Part shown: piece after piece, positions 46,909-55,563 of the stretch
How positions within the stretch are numbered: position 1 is the first letter of the stretch
How the letters are laid out: each line of letters opens with the position of its first letter
Source: Planktothrix sp. PCC 11201
GTDB lineage: Bacteria; Cyanobacteriota; Cyanobacteriia; Cyanobacteriales; Microcoleaceae
Assembly: GCF_900009135.1 (NCBI RefSeq)
Contig: NZ_LT797685.1
Coordinates: 20,516 to 84,515, forward strand
Direction: 5' to 3'
DNA: 64,000 bases
Notes under the pieces: generated by a model
The model's input: only the letters and a program-made list of their open reading frames with translations
What the model was told of the DNA's origin: nothing
Databases searched by the model: none
Made by a program: the position numbers and the translations under genes

Positions 46909-48612
46909 TCATAATTCGGGAACTCGTTGACGCAATTCTTGATTTAAACTTGGTAAATTATCTCGCATTTTTAAATACCATTCTCGTCGCTGTTGATAAT
47001 GTTGGCAGAGTAAACGATTACTTTTTACCCAAAGATAGGCATTATTAGCGATTTTTTGCCGAAGTACGGTATTAATAATTAATTCATTCAAATACATTTC
47101 AAACTGTTGAATATTGCGATAAATTAAACCCGTTTCTTCATGAATTACCGATTGTTCATAGACCGTTGGACTCGCTAAAACCGCCACCCCATGACCCGCA
47201 CATTCCAAAAACTTTAAATCCGATTTCATCAAATTAACAGGTGTGGGGGTTAACGGTAACAAACCAATATCACAGGTTTGCAGAATCTGATGATATCTAT
47301 CATAACTGCAAAAGGGTTCAAATTCTTTATCAGATATTGCCAAATGATCAAAAAAACGTCGATCATGAATGACCTTAACCTTAACTAAAGTTTGATGACG
47401 AATTAAAACCCGGTTTAAGGTTTCCATAATCGGTTGCCAATCCTGTTCCCGATTTAATGCTCCAAAAAATAAAGTAACTTTTGGATGGGAATAAATTCGA
47501 GGGGGAGGTAAAATCAATAAATGATTTTTAAAGATAGCAACGTGAGGATTAAATTGTTGTAAAAATTCCTTTAAAGGGTCTGTTGAAGTCTGTACACCAT
47601 GACAGCCGCGATAGCTCAAATAACGATTGTCTGCATACTCCTGCCTGCGTAACGGATTATCGTCAATTTCAGCAATAATAAGATAATCCTGTTTTAGCAA
47701 ATTTCTTAATATTTCTAAGTGATGATCATAGGATAAAATTGTCCGTTGCCAAATAAAAACCTTTTCTTCTTCGGGTAAAATAGAACCATTTGGAATTGAT
47801 TTAGAGGCTGAAATGGTGCGGGTTCCGGGTATGGTCGCACTCAATTGATCGGGTTCCAATACCCGCAGGCGATCGCATCCTGTAGGAGCCATAATTGCCG
47901 TTTGAATCAATAAACGACGGGGAGGTTGTAACGATTTAATTGCACGAACAATATAAAATTCGGCGGCGGTTTGAGTCGCAAAACGATTGGGATCTAAACC
48001 CAAAGTATTCCTCAGAGGTTCTACTAATTGCAGAAAATTTTGAAACTGATCATCTTTTTTTCCTCGGGTTTGAATTTCATAAATATATAATCCCGCTTCC
48101 CAGAATAGTTTTTGAATTCTTTCTAAAGTAAATCCTTGATAATCAGTATTTTCTTCACCCTCATTTTCTGATTTTCCTTGCAATAAATTAATAATATTTT
48201 GCCAATACTGACGATTAGGAATATAAGCTAAAACCTGACCTTGATCTTTTAACCATCGGGTGTGATATTGTAAAACCTTGAGCGGATTTCTGATTTGAGG
48301 TAAAATCCTGTCATAAATTAAACAATCTACGGTTTGTTCTTCTAATTCTAATGGGATTGTTTCTAATTGATCAATTGAACTCAGAGTAATCCTATCTAAA
48401 CCTTGAGTTATTTCTGAACTTAATTCAGAATCAATTAAAATTCCCCCATAAAAACTTTGAGGATTAATTCGTTTATAATGATCAGCTGTACTGCCGTTTC
48501 GACAACCCACGTCTATTAGGACTTGAGCATTAGGGGGTAAAAAATTCAATAACTCTGAGGGTTCGCGATTCAAATAATGATCACTGACCTGATCTATAGT
48601 ATCTCTATTCAT
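46909..48612 (-). CDS. Methyltransferase-glycosyltransferase fusion
   Basis: 567 residues. The N-terminal ~200 residues resemble a class I SAM methyltransferase (VLIDVGCRNGSTADHYKRI, then TVDCLIYDRILPQIRNPLKVLQYH). The C-terminal ~330 residues resemble a GT4-type transferase: YSHPKVTLFFGALNREQDW, then CDIGLLPLTPTPVNLMKSDLKFLECAGHGVAVLASPTVYEQSV. Such fusions decorate surface glycans or glycoproteins. Divergent from the double-domain glycosyltransferase at 48720 over ~107 bases. Confidence 0.75.
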   Translation of the reverse strand: MNRDTIDQVSDHYLNREPSELLNFLPPNAQVLIDVGCRNGSTADHYKRINPQSFYGGILIDSELSSEITQGLDRITLSSIDQLETIPLELEEQTVDCLIYDRILPQIRNPLKVLQYHTRWLKDQGQVLAYIPNRQYWQNIINLLQGKSENEGEENTDYQGFTLERIQKLFWEAGLYIYEIQTRGKKDDQFQNFLQLVEPLRNTLGLDPNRFATQTAAEFYIVRAIKSLQPPRRLLIQTAIMAPTGCDRLRVLEPDQLSATIPGTRTISASKSIPNGSILPEEEKVFIWQRTILSYDHHLEILRNLLKQDYLIIAEIDDNPLRRQEYADNRYLSYRGCHGVQTSTDPLKEFLQQFNPHVAIFKNHLLILPPPRIYSHPKVTLFFGALNREQDWQPIMETLNRVLIRHQTLVKVKVIHDRRFFDHLAISDKEFEPFCSYDRYHQILQTCDIGLLPLTPTPVNLMKSDLKFLECAGHGVAVLASPTVYEQSVIHEETGLIYRNIQQFEMYLNELIINTVLRQKIANNAYLWVKSNRLLCQHYQQRREWYLKMRDNLPSLNQELRQRVPEL

Positions 48613-48719
48613 AACTTTTAGTAAAACTAGAGCTATTTTATAAATAACAGGTTTTAGGTCACACTGGCAAGTTAATTTTAGAATTAAAAATTTTTTATCA
48701 AATCTTTACCCTAAATTTT

Positions 48720-51293
48720 ATGGCTAGAGTTAGCGTTATTATTCCAACCTATAACCAAGATTCCTACATTTCTGAAGCAATTGATAGTGTTTTAAACCAA
48801 ACCTACCAAGATTTTGAAATTGTGATCACTAATGATGGTTCTACGGATAAAACCTTGCAAATTATTCAAGAAAAACAAGATCCTCGAATTCGCTATTTTT
48901 CTTTCGATCAGAATCAAGGAGTGAGTATAGCAGCCAATCATTGTATTCATCAGGCGACGGGAGAACTCATTGCTATTTTAGATTCTGACAATATTTTTTT
49001 ACCGAATAAACTTGAGAAACAAGTTAATTTTTTGGATGAAAACCCTAAATTTGATGCGGTTTTTACCCATGCTATTATTATTGATAAAAATGGTAATCAT
49101 CACCCAGGTAAAGAATCGTCTTTTCAACAGTTATTTGCTCAAGAAAACAAAAATCGTTTTCAATGGTTAAATTCTTTTTTTTACTCTGATAATTCTTTAT
49201 GTAATACCAGTGTTTTGATTAAGAAAAAATGCTATAATCAAGTAGGTTTATATGATCCACGATTACGTCAAATTCATGATTTAGATTTTTGGATACGTTT
49301 ATGTCTGAAATCAGAAATTCATATTTTACCGGAACCTTTAGTTTTATTTCGATTTCATGATCGCAATATTAGTGGGGTAACGGCGGAAAATATAATTCGA
49401 CATACTTGGGAAATTCCTCAAGTGCTTGAGCATTATTTCTGTCCAGAGGTTAGCCAAAATTTTCATACTATTTTTCCTCAACAGCAACTTATTCAAACTC
49501 CTATTACCCTTGATGATCTACAATTTTTAATCGCAAAACAGTCTTTAAATATTCATCGTCCTAGTCATCAATATTTTGGGATTTATACTTTATATCGGTT
49601 AATGAATAATCCTGAATCGGCTGCATATATTGAAAAAAAATATTCCTTTAAATATACGGATCTGATTCATCTGACTGGAAATTATGATATTTTCCAAATG
49701 ATTAGTAATCGGAAATTGAAGCAAGATCTTGATCAAACAAAAAAATACCTAGAAGCATTACAACCAAAATTAGATCTATCTATTGAAACTGCATCTCAAC
49801 CGCTAGTAAGTATATTAATTCCGACTTATAACGGGGAACAATTCTTATCAAAAGCGATTCAAAGTGCTTTAGATCAAACCTATTCTAACCTAGAAATTAT
49901 TATTTCTGATGATGGGTCAACGGATAGGACTGTAAAAATTGCTGAATCTTTTAAAAATAATTGTTCTACTCCCTATCGGATTATAACTCATTCTAATTAT
50001 GGATTGGTCAAAAATCTTAATTTTTCTATTCAGCAAGCCCAAGGAAAATACATAAAATTTATTTTTCAGGATGATTGGTTAGAACCTAATTGTATTGAAT
50101 ATATGGTTAATTTAGCAGAACAAGATCCAGAAATAGGGTTGGTTTTCTCGCCCCGTCAAGTGTTAATTGACCCTGATTCTCAATCTGATTTAGCGTGTCA
50201 ATCTGCTTATAATGGGGCGATTAACTTACATCAAAAATGGTCTGATTTAAAACCCATACAATCAGGTGAAGATCTTTTGTCTGATCCCAACTGTTTAATC
50301 GGAGGATTAAATAAAATTGGAGAACCAACAACAGTATTAATTTCTAAAGGAGTTTTTGAAGAATTAGGAGAATTTGATGCTACACTTCAGCAACTTTTGG
50401 ATGTTGATATGTGGTTTAGAATTATGGGTCGTTATAAAATTGCTTTTGTGAATCAAACTTTATCTTCTCTCCTGATTCATAAAAAACAACAGACTCAAGT
50501 GAATATTGTTCAAAAGGAAAATTATAAAGATTATGAAAGACTTTATTTAAAGCTATTGCAGGATTCTTGCTATAGTTTTTTGAATCTATCTTTTAAACAG
50601 ATGGTTTTACAAAAAACCTTGTTTAACTCGCAATTTTACCTCAAGTTAATCACTAATTTACTGAATCAATTCCAAGAAAACCCTACGGAGAGAGTCATAG
50701 AGTGTCTGCAATTAGTTCGTCAAACCCTAGTTAAATATTGGTTAACTTTAACTCCTGGGGATTTAGAAACTCGATATTCTAGCGAAATTCGTCCAATTTA
50801 TCAGCATTTATTGAATAGTAATATTATTGACCAAGAAGTGAGTGAGATTGAACAATCATGGATTGAATCAATCAGAAAAAAACTTTCCCAAGGTTTGTCT
50901 TCCTGTGATTTAATTCCTGGCTTGATGGGATTTATGTTATATGAAAGAGCTTATGATCTTGATTTTATATACGAAAATGCAATTATTCCTCAATATTTTT
51001 TCCCTGAATTTATCAGTTGGCTGTTTGCTCCAATTCAAACTTTTAGGTCTCCAGAAGACCGATTAAAATATATTAATTTTCAGGAAAATTTATTGGCTTA
51101 TATTATTCATAACTTAAATACGGATTCATCTTTTTGTGATTTGTGGATCTATGTCGCCCAGTGTTATCTTAAATATTCTCAGTGGGATTTTGAAGATTTC
51201 GCCGAAATTAATCTCCAGAGGATTTATGATTACAGAAAAAAAATGATTAATTTTTTAGCATTGAACTCAAAGGATAATTGTCTGAACCGATAG
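48720..51293 (+). CDS. Bifunctional glycosyltransferase with two GT2 domains
   Basis: 857 residues with two GT-A family 2 domains: first ARVSVIIPTYNQDSYISEAIDSVLNQ...TNDGSTDKT, with ILDSDNIF as DxD, at about 1-230; second PLVSILIPTYNGEQFLSKAIQSALDQ...SDDGSTDRT, with FQDDWLEP, at about 362-600. The C-terminal ~240 residues are helical and unassigned. Two transferase sites in one chain suggest addition of two sugars to one acceptor. It sits 257 bases before the secretion operon. Confidence 0.9.
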   Translation: MARVSVIIPTYNQDSYISEAIDSVLNQTYQDFEIVITNDGSTDKTLQIIQEKQDPRIRYFSFDQNQGVSIAANHCIHQATGELIAILDSDNIFLPNKLEKQVNFLDENPKFDAVFTHAIIIDKNGNHHPGKESSFQQLFAQENKNRFQWLNSFFYSDNSLCNTSVLIKKKCYNQVGLYDPRLRQIHDLDFWIRLCLKSEIHILPEPLVLFRFHDRNISGVTAENIIRHTWEIPQVLEHYFCPEVSQNFHTIFPQQQLIQTPITLDDLQFLIAKQSLNIHRPSHQYFGIYTLYRLMNNPESAAYIEKKYSFKYTDLIHLTGNYDIFQMISNRKLKQDLDQTKKYLEALQPKLDLSIETASQPLVSILIPTYNGEQFLSKAIQSALDQTYSNLEIIISDDGSTDRTVKIAESFKNNCSTPYRIITHSNYGLVKNLNFSIQQAQGKYIKFIFQDDWLEPNCIEYMVNLAEQDPEIGLVFSPRQVLIDPDSQSDLACQSAYNGAINLHQKWSDLKPIQSGEDLLSDPNCLIGGLNKIGEPTTVLISKGVFEELGEFDATLQQLLDVDMWFRIMGRYKIAFVNQTLSSLLIHKKQQTQVNIVQKENYKDYERLYLKLLQDSCYSFLNLSFKQMVLQKTLFNSQFYLKLITNLLNQFQENPTERVIECLQLVRQTLVKYWLTLTPGDLETRYSSEIRPIYQHLLNSNIIDQEVSEIEQSWIESIRKKLSQGLSSCDLIPGLMGFMLYERAYDLDFIYENAIIPQYFFPEFISWLFAPIQTFRSPEDRLKYINFQENLLAYIIHNLNTDSSFCDLWIYVAQCYLKYSQWDFEDFAEINLQRIYDYRKKMINFLALNSKDNCLNR

Positions 51294-51550
51294 CCAGTCT
51301 GAATCAACCATAACAATACCAGGGCTTTGCAGCCGAACACTGGAACTTGAAACCATTGATCCGCGTCAGTTCAACCAAAAGCTATTTTTTTCACCAGTTT
51401 CCCGAAAGTTGAGGTAATTTAAAGATCAACAATTTCAGGTAAGGGGTAGACGGTCTGCTATTATTTGGACAAGTTGATTGATAGAGTAGTCCGTTGAGGA
51501 CTACCAAGGGTAAATTTGAAAGGGGTAGTGAAAGTCGGTTGGAGAGTTCA

Positions 51551-52303
51551 ATGACAGGATTGTTCAAAGTCGGAGATACCATTATTACAGCAGAGGATTT
51601 GCCATCGCTGCTCAAGCGTTATCAGTTAATGCCATTATTCTTGCGAGAAGTGATTTTGGATCAAGAGATCGCTAAGATCACTTGTACAGAAGCAGAACAG
51701 GCGGCGGCCATCGAACGATTTGAAAGTCAACACCAACTTACTTCCCCGGAAGCAAAAGCAGCTTGGTTAGCAGCCTATGATATGACCCCAGAACAACTTG
51801 TGGAAATGGCAGAACGCCCGGTAAAAGTTGAAAAATTTAAACAAGAGATGTGGAGTGGTCGAGTCGAGAATTATTTTCTGACTCGCAAAGGTGGTTTAGA
51901 TCAAGTTGTATATTCTTTAATTCGGACAAAAAATCCTGGCTTGGCTCAAGAACTCTATTTCAGAATTGCGGAGGGGGAAAATTCCTTTGCTGAGGTGGCC
52001 CGGGATCATTCCGAAGGGCCAGAATCTCGATCTGGGGGTGTTTTAGGGCCAGTTCCGGTATCCCAACCCCACCCGGCAATTAGTAAACTGTTATCGGTGA
52101 GTCAACCCGGTCAACTGTGGGCACCGCGCCCCTTGGCGGAATGGTTCGTGATTATTCGGCTGGAAAAATTCCTTCCCGCCCAGTTAGACGAATCCATGCG
52201 TCGCCGTATGATCGAAGAAATGTTTGAAAATTGGCTACGAGAGCAAATGGCTCAAGTCGGCTCCCTACAACCTGTTCGCACTTCAGTGTCTTCTGCGTCA
52301 TGA
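51551..52303 (+). CDS. Parvulin-type peptidyl-prolyl isomerase of the secretion operon
   Basis: 250 residues from ATG 51551 (MTGLFKVGDTIITAEDLPSLL); the frame opens at 51494, but that part is atypical. The N-terminal SurA-like helical part is followed by a PpiC domain (VVYSLIRTKNPGLAQELYFRIAEGENSFAEVARDHSEGPESRSGGVLGPVP). There is no signal peptide, so it acts in the cytoplasm, probably keeping the exported substrate loosely folded. Its TGA overlaps the ATG of the exporter gene (ATGA), showing translational coupling. A hairpin GTAGTCC/GGACTAC (51486-51504) lies in the leader. Confidence 0.85.
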   Translation: MTGLFKVGDTIITAEDLPSLLKRYQLMPLFLREVILDQEIAKITCTEAEQAAAIERFESQHQLTSPEAKAAWLAAYDMTPEQLVEMAERPVKVEKFKQEMWSGRVENYFLTRKGGLDQVVYSLIRTKNPGLAQELYFRIAEGENSFAEVARDHSEGPESRSGGVLGPVPVSQPHPAISKLLSVSQPGQLWAPRPLAEWFVIIRLEKFLPAQLDESMRRRMIEEMFENWLREQMAQVGSLQPVRTSVSSAS

Positions 52304-55300
52304 CAACATCCGCCGTTTCTCAATCCCAAATTCAGACCTTCCTGGCTGAAACGACTCCCTTTGATCGACTCTCGGAGAAGGCACTTCAGAACCTGTTGCC
52401 CAAATGCCAACTCCTGGGCTATCGTACCGGACAACCGATCTTTGAGCGGGATAAATTGCCAACTCAAATCACTGTAATTTATCAAGGACAGGCTCGATTG
52501 CTGGGTTTTGATCCCAGGGCGCAACGCCATGTGAGTTTGGGCTTGCTCGGAGCCAGGGAAATTGTCGGTTGGGGGGGGTTAATTCGAGGAGTTCCTTGTG
52601 AAACCGCGATCGCTTCAACCGACACAATTTGTATTACCTTGTCGGCTGCGGATTTTCTGCAATGGGTGGTAAAAGAACCGACTTTTGGAGAAGCCTTCCG
52701 GGATCAAGCCGGGTTGAGCGAAGTTTTTGACCTGTTAAGCCAACATCTACAGGCCCAGGCCGTTCCGGTTAACAATATTAAAAATTTAGCAGTTGATCTG
52801 GGGCAGGATGCCGTTGTGCTGAACTTGGCGGCGGGTAGCCGGAAAACCAAGGAATTGACTGGCCTACTTGATCCCCAACGAATTTGGCTAGTCAGTAGTG
52901 GGACTTTGGGTGGTTTTGCCCCAGGTAGCCGGGTTTTATTAGAAGAAAGTAATCCATCCTATAAGCTCGAAGGGCCCCAGGGGGTTCGGTTAGTGGGGTT
53001 GCGAGAACCGGTTTATGAAGTCGAAACCTCAGTAGAAACCTCCGATGCAGAGGTGAGTGTTCAAGACTCCAATAACGGCAACGGTAATCGCACCATCGAT
53101 CTATCGGCGGTGACTTCGGCTCCTGAAGTCCCCCCCACTCCAGAAACCAATGTCCCGAAATCGGCTCTGAAGTTTCCTGTGGTCAGGGGCAGAGGCAAAA
53201 TTGACGCGCCCCTAGCCTGCTTCAATATGATTGCGAAGTTCTTCGGCATTAGCTTTAAGAAAGATATTGTCCGTCGAGTTTTAGATAATCAGTTAGCAAC
53301 GGTCGGTAATATTAGTTTGCAGGCTTGCGGGGCCGTGACCCAAATGCTGGGAATCAATGCTCAGTTAGTCCAGGTGCCATCTAAAGCTATTGGTCGCCTC
53401 AAAGCCCCAGCCATGGTGGTCTGGAAAGATAGTTTTGCCATTCTCTATAGCATTACCGAACGGGAAATCATCCTAGCATCCCCGGAAAAGGGTTTGGCCC
53501 GGATGCGTCCAGGGCAGTTTGCGGAAATTTGGGGGGAGGAAGGACAGGTACTGCTGTTACAAGCGCCCCGAGTTGACCAAAAAGAACAATTTAGTTTCTG
53601 GTGGTTTCTCCCGGCCTTGATGGAGCATCGAGCAACATTTGTTGAGGTGTTGCTGTCTTCGTTTTTCATCCAAGTGTTCGGTTTGGTCAACCCCTTGGTC
53701 AGTATGGTGATCATCGATGCGGTGATCGGACAACAGAACCTAGACGCCCTGAATATCCTGGGGATTCTGCTGTTGGGGTTTGCGCTGTTTGAAGGGTTAT
53801 TGACGGCATTACGAACCTATCTGTTTGTGGATAGCTCCAACCGAGTTGATATCAAACTGACGGCGGAAATTATCGACCATATGTTGCGGCTGCCCTTGGG
53901 CTACTTTGATAGTCGCCAGGTCGGGGACTTGATGAGCCGTTTTAACGAGTTGGGAAATATCCGTAACTTCCTAACGGGGACGGCCTTAACAGTGGTTTTG
54001 GATGCGGTGTTCTCGGTGGTCTACATCGCTGTGATGTTCGCCTTGAGTCCAACTCTGACTCTGGTGGCTTTAGCTCCTCTACCCCTATTTGCTGGAATTA
54101 TCTTCATCTTCTCCCCGATTATTATGCGGTTAATCCGCAAACGGGCGGGTTTAGCCGGAACCTCCATGGCCTATATTGTGGAAGTTATCAGTGGAATTCA
54201 AACTATTAAATCCCAAACCATTGAATTAACAGCCCGTTGGCGGTGGCAAGGAATGTATGCCCGTTTCATGAGTGCGAGTTTACAAACCACTCTCACCCAA
54301 ACGGCCGCGGGAACGATGAGTGACTTCCTGAATAAAATTGGGGGGATTGCCCTGTTATGGGTGGGAGCCTATCTGGTGATTGAACAGAAGTTGACCATCG
54401 GGGGACTAATTGCCTTTCGGATTATCTCGGGAAACGTCACCGGCTCGTTATTACGCTTTATTAGTGTTTATCAACAGATCCAAGAGGTATCGATTTCGGT
54501 GGAACGGTTGCGGGATATTATCGATACCCTTCCTGAAGCCGATGAAGCCGATCGCAATAATATTCCATTACCAGAAATTGAAGGGTCAGTTACCTTTGAG
54601 GAGGTGTCTTTCCGATTTAATCCCACCGGGCCACTGCAACTGGCTAATATAAATTTAGATTTTCCCTCAGGGTCATTCGTGGCAATTGTGGGGTTAAGTG
54701 GATCGGGTAAAAGTACCCTGATGAAGTTATTACAGCGTCTATATGCTCCCCTATCGGGACGAATTTTAATTGACGGCTACGATATTAATAAAGTCGAACT
54801 CTATTCTGTCCGCCGTCAATTGGGGGTGGTGTTGCAAGATACCCTCCTATTTAACGGAACGGTTCAGGATAATATCGGTTTGAGTAACCCCGAAGCCAGT
54901 AGCGACGAAATTATTCGGGCGGCTAAAATTGCTGCGGCTCACGATTTTATTATGGGCCTTCCCAATGGTTACAATACCCAGGTCGGAGAAAGGGGATCGG
55001 CTTTATCGGGGGGACAACGACAACGGGTGGCCATTGCCCGCACAGTATTACAAAATCCTAAACTGTTAATTTTGGATGAAGCCACCAGTGCCCTAGACTA
55101 TCAATCGGAACGGGCTGTAATCAATCACTTAATGGACGTCTTTCACGATCGCACGGTGTTTTTTATTACTCACCGTTTGAGTGCCGTCAAAAACGCGGAT
55201 GTAATTATTATGATGGATCAAGGGTCTGTGGTTGAGCAGGGAAATCATGATGAGTTAGTTGCCCTGAAAGGACGCTATTACTGCCTGTATCAACAACAGG

Positions 55301-55311
55301 AAGCCCCCTAA
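52300..55311 (+). CDS. Type I secretion ABC exporter with cNMP and dead C39-like domain
   Basis: 1003 residues from ATG 52300. Order: a cyclic-nucleotide-type (Crp-like) domain (about 10-125), a linker, a C39 peptidase-like domain (about 290-420), six membrane helices (about 445-735), and an ATPase domain (VGLSGSGKST, LSGGQRQRVAIAR, LLILDEATSALD, ITHRLS). The peptidase-like domain lacks all three catalytic residues: DAPLAC (302-307) where DCGxAC is expected, Ser378 for His and Ser394 for Asp. It is therefore expected to bind rather than cut the substrate, as in HlyB. Resembles Synechocystis Sll1180. Confidence 0.9.
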   Translation: MTTSAVSQSQIQTFLAETTPFDRLSEKALQNLLPKCQLLGYRTGQPIFERDKLPTQITVIYQGQARLLGFDPRAQRHVSLGLLGAREIVGWGGLIRGVPCETAIASTDTICITLSAADFLQWVVKEPTFGEAFRDQAGLSEVFDLLSQHLQAQAVPVNNIKNLAVDLGQDAVVLNLAAGSRKTKELTGLLDPQRIWLVSSGTLGGFAPGSRVLLEESNPSYKLEGPQGVRLVGLREPVYEVETSVETSDAEVSVQDSNNGNGNRTIDLSAVTSAPEVPPTPETNVPKSALKFPVVRGRGKIDAPLACFNMIAKFFGISFKKDIVRRVLDNQLATVGNISLQACGAVTQMLGINAQLVQVPSKAIGRLKAPAMVVWKDSFAILYSITEREIILASPEKGLARMRPGQFAEIWGEEGQVLLLQAPRVDQKEQFSFWWFLPALMEHRATFVEVLLSSFFIQVFGLVNPLVSMVIIDAVIGQQNLDALNILGILLLGFALFEGLLTALRTYLFVDSSNRVDIKLTAEIIDHMLRLPLGYFDSRQVGDLMSRFNELGNIRNFLTGTALTVVLDAVFSVVYIAVMFALSPTLTLVALAPLPLFAGIIFIFSPIIMRLIRKRAGLAGTSMAYIVEVISGIQTIKSQTIELTARWRWQGMYARFMSASLQTTLTQTAAGTMSDFLNKIGGIALLWVGAYLVIEQKLTIGGLIAFRIISGNVTGSLLRFISVYQQIQEVSISVERLRDIIDTLPEADEADRNNIPLPEIEGSVTFEEVSFRFNPTGPLQLANINLDFPSGSFVAIVGLSGSGKSTLMKLLQRLYAPLSGRILIDGYDINKVELYSVRRQLGVVLQDTLLFNGTVQDNIGLSNPEASSDEIIRAAKIAAAHDFIMGLPNGYNTQVGERGSALSGGQRQRVAIARTVLQNPKLLILDEATSALDYQSERAVINHLMDVFHDRTVFFITHRLSAVKNADVIIMMDQGSVVEQGNHDELVALKGRYYCLYQQQEAP

Positions 55312-55315
55312 TACA

Positions 55316-55560
55316 GTCATCAGTTACCAGTTATCAGTTATCAGTTTAAGAGTTATCAGTTTAAGAGTTAGGAAGCAGTTACAATTGCTCTCAATTAGTA
55401 AAAATCTTGATTTTATTTCTTTCACTGATAACTGATTACTTTTTACTGACCACTGTTTAGAGTTAATTTCTGATTACTAATAACTCTAAACAGGTTCTTT
55501 CCTTCACTGATAACTGATTACTGATAACTGATTACTGATTTTGTTGTTTACTAATTACTA
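55316..55560. repeat. Heptamer-type repeats between hlyB-like and hlyD-like genes
   Basis: Multiple copies of TTATCAGT and ACTGATAACTGATTACTGAT units. A 13-bp hairpin CTGTTTAGAGTTA/TAACTCTAAACAG at 55453-55493 could act as an attenuator inside the operon. The same unit appears near 33640. Confidence 0.7.
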
Positions 55561-55563
55561 TTT

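Noticed and set aside
55316..55560. CRISPR-like array between the exporter and HlyD genes
   Set aside because: Units are 7-8 bases with no spacers of constant length; it is a short tandem repeat region. No CRISPR array was seen anywhere in the window.
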